Positions 1 to 5,426 of a DNA stretch of 8,516 nt are shown here, piece after piece. This DNA comes from an uncultured Faecalibacterium sp. (GTDB lineage Bacteria; Bacillota; Clostridia; Oscillospirales; Ruminococcaceae). Both the position numbers and the translations under genes were made by a program. The stretch lies in NCBI GenBank assembly GCA_937917475.1, contig CALDNF010000018.1, positions 1 to 8,516 of the forward strand, read 5' to 3'. Positions within the stretch are counted from its first letter, which is position 1. Each line of letters opens with the position of its first letter. The notes below the pieces were generated by a model that was not told where the DNA came from, made no database searches, and saw only the letters and a program-made list of their open reading frames with translations.

Positions 1-398
1 GCGGCAACCAGATCAGCACCCTGATGGTTCGCGGTCTGGCTCTGGGCGAAGTGGAACCCTCCGATTTCCTGCGGGTTCTGGGCAAGGAGCTGCGGGTCTC
101 CTGTATCGTGGGTGCGGTGCTGGGTCTGGTCAACGGCCTGCGCATCTACCTGATGTACACCTTTATCTACGCCGGTCAGTACGATAACGTGCTGGGCTAT
201 GCCTTTGTGGTCAGTGTGTCGCTGTTCTTCAGCGTCATTCTGGCAAAGCTGGTGGGCGGTATGCTGCCGCTGGCCGCCAAGAAGCTGGGTGCCGACCCCG
301 CCATCATGGCAACGCCGTTCATTACCACCATCGTGGACGCTTGCAGCTTGATCCTCTATTTCCAGATCGCAATGCTGGTTTTCCACAATATGATGTGA
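1..398 (+). CDS. mgtE: Magnesium transporter MgtE, C-terminal part (5' truncated by window edge)
   Basis: The reading frame is open from base 3 to the TGA at 396-398, giving 131 residues of a protein that begins upstream of the window. The visible part matches the membrane domain of MgtE-family Mg2+ transporters: it opens with a GNQISTLMVRGLALGEV stretch (the family GNxxxQxxTLxxRGLALGEI signature) and contains three hydrophobic segments. It ends with PFITTIVDACSLILYF, the usual last helix, whose Asp lies where the family has a pore-lining acidic residue. In the family this is a dimeric inner-membrane channel regulated by N-terminal CBS domains; those domains are outside the window. The stop is followed at once by an intrinsic terminator, so the gene ends its transcription unit. 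The last codons include TTTTCCACA (379-387), the first of a run of such words. Confidence 0.92.
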   Translation, partial: GNQISTLMVRGLALGEVEPSDFLRVLGKELRVSCIVGAVLGLVNGLRIYLMYTFIYAGQYDNVLGYAFVVSVSLFFSVILAKLVGGMLPLAAKKLGADPAIMATPFITTIVDACSLILYFQIAMLVFHNMM

Positions 399-518
399 TT
401 TTTTAAATGCTCTTATCCAGTGCCGAGCCGGTGCCGGATGAGGGCATTTTTTGTGGAAAAATCGGGCTTTTCAACGGTTTTCCACAGAGCGGTTTTGCAG
501 GGGTCGGATTGTGGAAAA
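379..518. repeat. Cluster of four exact TTTTCCACA (DnaA-box-like) nonamers
   Basis: The nonamer TTTTCCACA, or its complement TGTGGAAAA, occurs exactly at 379-387, 452-460, 478-486 and 510-518, in both orientations. The copies at 452 and 478 face each other as a 9-bp inverted repeat with a 17-base spacer. The word differs at one position from the standard DnaA box TTATCCACA. The first copy is inside the last codons of mgtE and the second abuts the mgtE terminator. DnaA binding is an inference from the words and their density; an unrelated repeat is possible. Confidence 0.5.
406..452 (+). terminator. Intrinsic terminator after mgtE
   Basis: The arm AATGCTCTTATCC (406-418) pairs with GGATGAGGGCATT (436-448) over 13 positions with two G-T wobbles, followed by an uninterrupted T run to 452. 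An upstream run of six T/A bases (399-404) gives the minus strand a T tract too, so it may work in both directions. It starts eight bases after the mgtE stop. Confidence 0.85.
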
Positions 519-610
519 CTATGCGGGTAAAATTCCAGCGGGGAGAACAAAAAACGAAGGCAGAATCAGGACTTGCAAAAAGTAAATTTCGGGGCCGTCG
601 ATTCTTTTGG

Positions 611-635
611 AAAAAAGGAGAAAACTCCCTTTTTT
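611..635. other. Terminator-like A-tract/T-tract hairpin in the gene-free region
   Basis: A6-GGAG (611-620) and CTCC-C-T6 (625-635) form a short hairpin with an AAAA loop and one bulged C. The A and T tracts flank it symmetrically, as in a weak bidirectional intrinsic terminator. I see no gene that would need it. Between 519 and 711 I find nothing else definite. Confidence 0.35.
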
Positions 636-711
636 CGCTTTGATCGCTGGGGTTTCGGCAAAGAGAAATACAAAAGGTATAAAAACGACTCCATAGGATT
701 GTTGAAAAAAC

Positions 712-784
712 GGTGGAAAAAGTGGAAAACAATGTGGGAAAACCCGCTTTTTTTCACAAATGCGGTGGAAAACCCGGTGGAAAA
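712..784 (+). repeat. Irregular direct repeats of (G/A/T)GTGGAAAA
   Basis: GGTGGAAAA occurs at 712-720, 764-772 and 776-784, AGTGGAAAA at 721-729, and TGTGGGAAAA at 733-742, all on the plus strand. The core GTGGAAAA is shared with the exact DnaA-box-like words upstream, so these may be degenerate boxes. The spacing is irregular, unlike a tandem array. The bases from 785 to 870 contain no ORF with a ribosome-binding site. Confidence 0.5.
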
Positions 785-874
785 AGTGAAAAGTTGAGAT
801 CCCGGGTGTGCCACAACCTCCGATTTTGGCCCTGTGGGATACAACTCCGCCAAATGTTGTTCACAGGGAGTTCC

Positions 875-903
875 TTGAATGGCAGGGCCAAACATGATAC
901 AAT
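875..903 (+). promoter_or_regulatory. Sigma-A-type promoter for the rhomboid-like/holB unit
   Basis: TTGAAT (875-880) and TACAAT (898-903) are separated by exactly 17 bases, and a TG one base before the -10 makes it an extended -10 promoter. The predicted start is near 910, giving a leader of about 56 bases to the ATG at 966. Confidence 0.75.
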
Positions 904-950
904 GAAAAGCAGAAATGGCTCCCGGAAATGAGCCGCAAAATTTTACGACA

Positions 951-956
951 GGGAGG
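951..956 (+). promoter_or_regulatory. Ribosome-binding site fixing the rhomboid-like start at 966
   Basis: GGGAGG lies nine bases before ATG 966. The in-frame ATG at 915 lies upstream of it, has no such site and sits almost on the predicted transcription start, so 966 is preferred. Confidence 0.8.
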
Positions 957-965
957 CTTTTGCCT

Positions 966-1604
966 ATGAATTGGATCGCCAGATTGGAACGGAAATATGG
1001 ACGGTTCTGCATCCCCAACCTCATCAACATCATCATCGGGGGGCAGATTTTGGTCTACGCCGTGGAACTGTTCGTCAACCAGTATGTCAGCCTTTATCTG
1101 GACCTGTTCCGCACCGGCTTGCTGAGCGGGCAGATCTGGCGGGTCTTTACCTTTGTGTTGGTGCCTTTCTCGGGCGGCGGGCCGCTGAGCGTGATCCTGG
1201 GTATCTATTTTACTTGGTTCATCGGCAGTGCACTGGAAAAGGAATGGGGCGATTTCCGCTTTAACCTCTATATCCTGCTGGGCATCGTGGGTGCAGTGCT
1301 GGGCTGTCTTGTGACCGGCTATGCGGATACCTACTGCCTGTCTCTTTCCCTGCTGCTGGCGTTTGCCATGCTCTACCCTGAGGTGCAGGTGCTGCTGTTT
1401 TTTGTCATCCCGGTGCGGGTCAAGTATTTCGGCATCTTTGCGGCAGTGCTCTGGGCACTCAGCTTCCTGACGGCAGGCGCAGCCACCAAGATCAGCTACC
1501 TGCTCTGTATGCTCAACTTCATCCTCTTTTTCGGGCCGCAGGCATGGCGCAGCATCCGGGCGTGGGTCCGGAGAGAACAGTGGAAGCGGAAGAACCGGAG
1601 GTAA
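966..1604 (+). CDS. Rhomboid-like membrane protein, probably not a protease
   Basis: 212 residues, with about five or six hydrophobic segments (roughly 15-35, 55-65, 72-90, 99-118, 124-148, 154-186) and a basic tail of Arg/Lys from 195. The overall pattern follows the rhomboid fold: a WRVFTFVLVPFS segment, then FIGSALEKEWGDFRFNLY (84-102), where rhomboids have their loop-1 region, then a helix with LLLAFAMLYPEVQVLLFFVIP. The catalytic GxSG motif expected before that helix reads CLSLS (124-128), and no catalytic His is seen in the last helix. It therefore looks like an inactive rhomboid relative found in Clostridia; the role is unknown. Its stop overlaps the holB ribosome-binding region, with six bases to the next ATG, so the two genes are probably co-translated from the promoter at 875-903. 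Confidence 0.75.
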   Translation: MNWIARLERKYGRFCIPNLINIIIGGQILVYAVELFVNQYVSLYLDLFRTGLLSGQIWRVFTFVLVPFSGGGPLSVILGIYFTWFIGSALEKEWGDFRFNLYILLGIVGAVLGCLVTGYADTYCLSLSLLLAFAMLYPEVQVLLFFVIPVRVKYFGIFAAVLWALSFLTAGAATKISYLLCMLNFILFFGPQAWRSIRAWVRREQWKRKNRR

Positions 1605-1610
1605 ACACCT

Positions 1611-2570
1611 ATGATGATCGACCGTCTGGAGGGCAATCAGGAGCTCAAGACCAGCGTCCGGCTGATGCTGGAAAGCCGCCGCTTGACCCACAGCGTGCTG
1701 CTGGTGGGAGAAGATGGCTTGGGTGCAGGCTTTGCCGCACGCTGCGTGGCGGCGGATTACCTTTACCCTCAGGGCGGCGCACCGGCGGAAGCCCTGCTCC
1801 GGGGCGATTGCTGCCGTGCCGTGGGCAAGGCAGGCGACCGTGACAGCGGCCGGGTGGAGACCGGCATCGTCCGGGAGGCCATCTCGGTCACCGGCATGGG
1901 CTCCAATGGCCGGTATTTGGTCAGTCAGGTCAAGGCCATGCGGAGTGAGATCTTCAACACAAGCCTTTCCGCCGAGGGCCGTGCCGTTCTGCTCTACCAT
2001 GTGGAGCGGATGAATGAGGAATCGGCCAACGCCCTGCTGAAAGTCATGGAAGAGCCGCCGGAAGGGGTGCTCTTTCTCCTGACGGCAGATTCCCTTGCCG
2101 GAGTCCTGCCCACCATCCGGAGCCGCTGCGTCAGCTTTGCGGTGGCTCCTGTATCCCCTGCCCAGTGCGCTCGCTACTGTGCGGCGCAGGGGGTCAGCAA
2201 AAAGGATGCCGCCCTTTACAGTGAGCTGTTTGACGGTCATATCGGCACGGTGCTGGCAGTGGCAAGGGACGACGCACGGCGGGAGCAGGTGGAAAAAGCC
2301 CTGACACTGGCAAAAGCTGCCGCCGCAAAGGACAGTTATGCCGCTGCTGTGCTGCTGTCGACTTATGAAAAAGACAAAGCCGGGGCGATCGCTTTGCTGA
2401 GCGATTTTCGGGCCGTGGCGGCGGCAGGGCTGCAGGGTAGCCCGCATACTCCGTTGTCCGGCGAAACGGCACAGAGGACCCTTTCTCTGGCGGATACCGC
2501 CATCCAGCGGCTTGCCGCACAGGTGAACCCCAAGATCACCCTTTCGGTGCTGGCGGCGAAATTCAGATAA
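1611..2570 (+). CDS. holB: DNA polymerase III delta' subunit-like clamp-loader protein
   Basis: 319 residues, starting at the first of two tandem ATGs, nine bases after GGAGG (1597-1601). The diagnostic stretch is VERMNEESANALLKVMEEPP (131-150) followed by TIRSRC (168-173), which carries the SRC sensor-type motif of clamp-loader AAA+ subunits. The P-loop position (33-40, GEDGLGAG) lacks the Lys-Thr/Ser needed to bind ATP, as is normal for delta'. The four-Cys zinc module common in this family is absent; only a Cys pair at 67-68 remains in that region. The C-terminal part (about 200-319) is helical and Ala-rich, fitting the collar domain. In the cell it would work with tau/gamma and delta to load the beta clamp. 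A paralogue with another role is the main alternative. Confidence 0.87.
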   Translation: MMIDRLEGNQELKTSVRLMLESRRLTHSVLLVGEDGLGAGFAARCVAADYLYPQGGAPAEALLRGDCCRAVGKAGDRDSGRVETGIVREAISVTGMGSNGRYLVSQVKAMRSEIFNTSLSAEGRAVLLYHVERMNEESANALLKVMEEPPEGVLFLLTADSLAGVLPTIRSRCVSFAVAPVSPAQCARYCAAQGVSKKDAALYSELFDGHIGTVLAVARDDARREQVEKALTLAKAAAAKDSYAAAVLLSTYEKDKAGAIALLSDFRAVAAAGLQGSPHTPLSGETAQRTLSLADTAIQRLAAQVNPKITLSVLAAKFR

Positions 2571-2599
2571 AAGAAAGACCTCTCCAAACGGAGAGGTCT
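2567..2599 (-). terminator. Intrinsic terminator of the carboxypeptidase gene, shared convergent end with holB
   Basis: AGACCTCTCC (2576-2585) and GGAGAGGTCT (2590-2599) form a perfect 10-bp stem with a four-base loop. Read on the minus strand, the stem is followed by TTTCTTTTA, so it terminates the gene ending at 2608. On the plus strand no T run follows, so it would be weak for holB. Confidence 0.85.
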
Positions 2600-2607
2600 G
2601 AGGATGC

Positions 2608-3900
2608 TTATCGTCTTCTTGCGTTTCTTCTGCGGCGGCCAAGGTTCAGAGAACCGCCTCCGGCAACCATGGTCACAAAGCCAAGCACGATCAGGATCAC
2701 GATCAGGGCAGCCAGAAGAAAAAATGTCGTTTTGATGTCGGTGCGAAAGTTGGACACGTATTCCCGGTGGGTCACAAGGTCTACGGTGCCCACTTCATAG
2801 CCGTCCAGATAAACGGTGGCCTGTCCCACCACGGTGTCCGGCCTGACGGTGGCGGAAACGCTCTCGGGCACAGAGAAAGCATACGTCACTTTATCGTCTG
2901 CATGGCCGTAGCCGCTGACGGGCTGAGCGGCGTAGAGCTCCACAGCCTCCTCTGTCCGGCATTTGGTCAGAGGTACGGTGGTCAAAGCTGTCTCAGTGTC
3001 CACCAGCTCCCGGTCAGAGAAGCTGGCAAAGGCCCAGTCCAGAATTTCGGAGCACTCTTTGTAGATGTTGTCCAGATCAGAGCCCAGCACCACAAGGCCA
3101 TAGGTGTGGCCGTCCTTCACCGCAAAGGTGACGTAGCACCGGCCTGCCAGAGTGGTGAAGCCGGTCTTCATCCCCCGGATGTAATCCCGGTAATAAGCAT
3201 ACTCCGGGTTGAGCATCAAGTTGGTGGAAGTGATCTGCCGTTCCTTCTGATGCAGGTTGGTGGCAGGCAGCGTATAAGCCAGAGTGTTGGCGGCCTGCAT
3301 ATAGGTCTCGTTGGCGTAGCAGGCGGCGGCGATCTTGGCAAGGTCCTCAGCGGTAGATACGTTGCCGTAGTCATACAGGCCGTGGACGCAGGTAAACGAG
3401 GTGTTGGTACAGCCCAGTTCCTTGGCCCGCTCATTCATCCGGGCCACAAAGGCGGGAAGGTCTCCGCCGGATACATCGCTGGCAATGACGCTGGCGGCAT
3501 CGTTGGCACTGGCCACCAGCAGGCCGTAGAGCAGGTCGATCCGGCGCACCGTCTCCCCGATCCGGAGATTCATGGTGCTGCCGTTGGCGTTCTGGATATC
3601 CTTGAACTCCTGGGTCAGGCTGGCGGGAATGGTGATCTCTTCGTTCAGATCTTTCCCGCTCTCCAAAAAGAGCAGGGCGGTCATCATTTTGGTCAGGCTG
3701 GCAATGTACCGGGCCTGTCCGGCGTTCTGCTCGAGGATGGGCTTGCCGCTGTCCAGATTGAACAGGTAGACCGATTCGGCCTCGTTGGCGGTCTGGATGG
3801 GCATTTCATAGACGGCCAGACCCGGCAGAGCCAGAGATGCAGCCAGTGCGAGGGTCAACAGAAAAGCCGTCATGCGGCAGAAGAAAGTATGTTTATGCAT
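2608..3900 (-). CDS. dacF: D-alanyl-D-alanine carboxypeptidase (PBP5 / peptidase S11 family)
   Basis: 430 residues. A signal peptide (about 1-30, ending ALPGLA) exports the enzyme. The penicillin-binding catalytic motifs are all present: SLTK with the acylating Ser68 and Lys71, SAN at 131-133, and KTG at 245-247. HGLYDYGNVSTAED (173-186) matches the conserved family segment. The enzyme trims the terminal D-Ala from peptidoglycan pentapeptides outside the membrane. Residues about 300-380 form the beta-rich PBP5 C-terminal domain. Instead of the usual amphipathic anchor helix there is a clear transmembrane segment (about 392-413) and a tail ending in GRRRRNARRR. Whether it corresponds to DacA or DacF of Bacillus cannot be told here. 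The start at 3900 has an AGGAGG site; an extension upstream to 4068 would run into the divergent gene. Confidence 0.93.
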   Translation of the reverse strand: MHKHTFFCRMTAFLLTLALAASLALPGLAVYEMPIQTANEAESVYLFNLDSGKPILEQNAGQARYIASLTKMMTALLFLESGKDLNEEITIPASLTQEFKDIQNANGSTMNLRIGETVRRIDLLYGLLVASANDAASVIASDVSGGDLPAFVARMNERAKELGCTNTSFTCVHGLYDYGNVSTAEDLAKIAAACYANETYMQAANTLAYTLPATNLHQKERQITSTNLMLNPEYAYYRDYIRGMKTGFTTLAGRCYVTFAVKDGHTYGLVVLGSDLDNIYKECSEILDWAFASFSDRELVDTETALTTVPLTKCRTEEAVELYAAQPVSGYGHADDKVTYAFSVPESVSATVRPDTVVGQATVYLDGYEVGTVDLVTHREYVSNFRTDIKTTFFLLAALIVILIVLGFVTMVAGGGSLNLGRRRRNARRR

Positions 3901-3907
3901 GAGCGTA

Positions 3908-3914
3908 TCCTCCT
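3908..3914 (-). promoter_or_regulatory. Ribosome-binding site of the carboxypeptidase gene
   Basis: On the minus strand AGGAGGA lies seven bases before ATG 3900. It selects this Met over the in-frame Met ten codons further on and over upstream in-frame starts. I could not find a convincing -35/-10 pair for either gene in the 65-base divergent spacer 3901-3965. Confidence 0.8.
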
Positions 3915-3965
3915 GTATAAAAGAATACCATAAAAAGCGGAAAAGAGAAAGGTGGTTTTTCAACA

Positions 3966-4484
3966 ATGATGGTGTCTTTTGGTGGAAAAAATCCTCGGGA
4001 TCACGGTGCGGCCTTTGTGGCTCCCAATGCAACGCTGATCGGAGATGTGGTGCTGGAACCGGGTGCAACGGTCTGGTACGGTGCGGTGCTCCGGGGAGAT
4101 GATGGGACCCTGACCATCGGGGAGAACAGCAATGTGCAGGATAATGCTGTGCTCCACTGCGACAAAAACGGCGGGGTGACGCTGGGCAAAAATGTCACCG
4201 TGGGACACAGTGCCATCGTGCATGGCTGTACCGTAGGAGACGGCACTCTCATCGGGATGCACGCTACCCTGCTCAACCACTGTACAGTGGGCAAAAACTG
4301 TATCATCGGGGCGGGTGCTCTGGTGCCGGAAGGAATGGTTATCCCCGACGGTATGGTGGCAGTGGGGGTCCCGGCCCGGGTCATCAAGCCGGTGACCGAG
4401 CAGCAGATCGCCACGAACCTCCGCAATGCGCAGGCTTATGTGACCCACGGAAAAGCCCACGCTGAGGCCGTGAAAGATATTTAA
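3966..4484 (+). CDS. Gamma-class carbonic anhydrase-like hexapeptide-repeat protein
   Basis: 172 residues, starting at the first of two tandem ATGs with AAAGGTGG (3948-3955) ten bases upstream. Residues about 16-140 form left-handed beta-helix hexapeptide repeats ending GVPARVI, followed by a short C-terminal helix, the normal architecture and length of the YrdA/CaiE/Cam group. The metal site is recognisable: His64 in DNAVLHC, and His81 and His86 in GHSAIVHGC, the latter pair spaced five residues apart as in archaeal Cam. RGD at 43-45 and QD at 58-59 fit the conserved Arg, Asp and Gln. The family reaction would be reversible CO2 hydration in the cytoplasm by a trimer, but many members have no proven activity. 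An unusual GMHATLLNHC (97-106) replaces the common GMGA(x)xLxGA. No terminator is seen directly after the stop; the next is at 4642. Confidence 0.87.
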   Translation: MMVSFGGKNPRDHGAAFVAPNATLIGDVVLEPGATVWYGAVLRGDDGTLTIGENSNVQDNAVLHCDKNGGVTLGKNVTVGHSAIVHGCTVGDGTLIGMHATLLNHCTVGKNCIIGAGALVPEGMVIPDGMVAVGVPARVIKPVTEQQIATNLRNAQAYVTHGKAHAEAVKDI

Positions 4485-4537
4485 GCCGAATACAAAAAAT
4501 TTCCGCCGTACATTAACACAATTTTCACAAGAAAGTA

Positions 4538-4566
4538 ATGACTTTTGCTCTTAAATCGGGTATACT
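4538..4566 (+). promoter_or_regulatory. Promoter of the candidate small RNA
   Basis: ATGACT (4538-4543) and TATACT (4561-4566) are 17 bases apart, in an AT-rich stretch starting just after the carbonic anhydrase stop. The predicted transcript start is near 4573. No gene with a ribosome-binding site begins before the strong terminator at 4642-4690, so the transcript would be short. Confidence 0.6.
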
Positions 4567-4572
4567 ATAAAG

Positions 4573-4697
4573 CACAAGGGAGCCGGGGCCGCAACCGACT
4601 CTCTTGCACATGATTCCTCCTCACACCAAAGCAATACCCCAAACAAGAAACTCCTCCGATGTACCGCAAGCGTCGGAGGAGTTTCTTGTTGTATTCA
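4573..4697 (+). ncRNA. Candidate small RNA of about 125 nt with CU-rich linker
   Basis: The stretch lies between a promoter (4538-4566) and a very strong intrinsic terminator. Hairpin 1 pairs CAAGGGAGCCGG (4575-4586) with CCGACTCTCTTG (4595-4606): 12 positions with one wobble and one C-A mismatch, and an eight-base loop. A linker predicted to be single-stranded (about 4607-4641) contains CCTCCT (4616-4621) and a CCCC tract (4637-4640), both able to pair with Shine-Dalgarno or G-rich sequences. Hairpin 2 is the 18-bp terminator stem. The downstream gene has its own promoter at 4710-4738, so this need not be its leader. Alternatives are the 3' untranslated region of the carbonic anhydrase mRNA, or an attenuated leader of the lipoprotein gene. 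I do not recognise a known RNA family. Confidence 0.5.
4642..4697 (+). terminator. Strong 18-bp intrinsic terminator
   Basis: AACAAGAAACTCCTCCGA (4642-4659) is perfectly complementary to TCGGAGGAGTTTCTTGTT (4673-4690), with a 13-base loop. The 3' arm is T-rich and runs into GTATT. It would end both the candidate small RNA and any read-through from the carbonic anhydrase gene. The A-rich 5' arm makes it potentially bidirectional. Confidence 0.88.
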
Positions 4698-4709
4698 TGT
4701 CGATTTTTG

Positions 4710-4738
4710 TTGATATAAGGCGAATGGGAGTGTATACT
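4710..4738 (+). promoter_or_regulatory. Sigma-A-type promoter of the lipoprotein gene
   Basis: TTGATA (4710-4715) and TATACT (4733-4738) are 17 bases apart, a near-consensus arrangement. The predicted start is near 4745, leaving a leader of about 34 bases with AAGGAGG at 4765-4771. Confidence 0.8.
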
Positions 4739-4778
4739 GAAACTATCATAAACCGGAAAACGAAAAGGAGGTCCTATC

Positions 4779-5330
4779 ATGAGCAAGCTTTACACCCGGC
4801 GGGAATTCCTGAAGACGACGGGAACTGCACTGGCTGCTGTTGCCGCAGCTGGTGCACTGACTGCCTGCGGCGGCAGCGATAGTCCGGCAGCTCCTGCTGC
4901 TCCGGCACAGCTGAGCACCAAAAACCAAACCGATTTTGGTACGCTGGAAGTCCAGAATACGGGCGGCGGCGGTATGACGAACGAAAAGTTCAGCCCGACC
5001 AAGAAGTACTTCTATTTGAGCTTTGTCTTTACCAACAAGACGAAGGGAACACTGACCCTTGACAAGAGCTGCTTCAAAGCGGACAAGGGAAGCGGCCCAT
5101 GCGGCTTTATGAATAAGCTGACAGAAGGGCTTGCAAGTGTGAAGACCACCGTGGAGATCCCAGCAGGCGGCAAGGTGGAAAAGACGGTCCTGTTTGAAGG
5201 CACCGGTCTGGACCCGGAAAAGACCGCTTTCAATGTTACCTTTACCTACAATAAAAAGAAAAATGTCTATACCTTCTATACGGAAAACAGATATCCGAGG
5301 TTTAAAACCGGAGAGGTAACGGACGCCTGA
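4779..5330 (+). CDS. Exported lipoprotein with Tat-like signal, function unknown
   Basis: 183 residues, starting seven bases after AAGGAGG (4765-4771). The N-terminus reads TRREFLKTTG (6-15), a twin-arginine-like motif, then an Ala-rich hydrophobic stretch and the lipobox ALTAC with Cys30. The mature protein should thus be lipid-anchored on the outer face of the membrane. A Pro/Ala-rich linker (35-45) is followed by a domain of about 135 residues rich in Thr, Lys and aromatic beta-strand patterns (for example YFYLSFVFTNKTKGTLTL, 77-94, and TVLFEGTGL, 136-144). This resembles immunoglobulin-like domains of the DUF4352/telokin-like type, but I cannot assign it. Cys98 and Cys108 could form a disulfide. 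It appears monocistronic: own promoter upstream and terminator 32 bases after the stop. No enzymatic motif is visible. Confidence 0.8.
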   Translation: MSKLYTRREFLKTTGTALAAVAAAGALTACGGSDSPAAPAAPAQLSTKNQTDFGTLEVQNTGGGGMTNEKFSPTKKYFYLSFVFTNKTKGTLTLDKSCFKADKGSGPCGFMNKLTEGLASVKTTVEIPAGGKVEKTVLFEGTGLDPEKTAFNVTFTYNKKKNVYTFYTENRYPRFKTGEVTDA

Positions 5331-5362
5331 TCGGTGTGCCGTTTCCGCAGAAATCAAGATAG

Positions 5363-5410
5363 AAAACCGGGCACATCCTGTGTTTGCAGCAGGTTGTGCC
5401 CGGTTTTGTT
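5363..5410. terminator. Bidirectional terminator between the lipoprotein gene and birA
   Basis: AAAACCGGGCACA (5363-5375) pairs perfectly with TGTGCCCGGTTTT (5395-5407) over 13 bp, with a smaller CCTG/CAGG stem inside the loop. T-rich sequence follows on the plus strand (TTTTGTTGTATT). On the minus strand the stem is followed by TTTTC, so it can also end the birA operon. Confidence 0.88.
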
Positions 5411-5426
5411 GTATTGCCAAATGCGT

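Noticed and set aside
712..784. CRISPR-like array
   Set aside because: The repeated word is only about nine bases with irregular spacing down to zero, far from repeat-spacer geometry, and no cas gene is present.
403..1036. Several short overlapping open frames in the region after mgtE on both strands
   Set aside because: None has a ribosome-binding site or protein-like composition; they run through the mgtE terminator and the GTGGAAAA repeats, and the one reaching 1036 overlaps the rhomboid-like gene.
861..2642. Minus-strand open frame of 593 codons over the rhomboid-like and holB genes
   Set aside because: It is antisense to two genes with clear family motifs and ribosome-binding sites, has a low-complexity His/Gln/Pro-rich composition and no initiation signal; GC-rich codon positions keep the opposite frame open.
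2767..3933. Plus-strand open frame of 388 codons over the carboxypeptidase gene
   Set aside because: Antisense to a gene with all three PBP catalytic motifs, without a ribosome-binding site, and with Gly/Gln/His-rich shadow composition.
4573..4697. Riboswitch or leader-peptide attenuator for the lipoprotein gene
   Set aside because: There is no alternative antiterminator pairing I can see and no known aptamer core. The ATG inside has no ribosome-binding site and no stop before the terminator, and the downstream gene has its own promoter after it.
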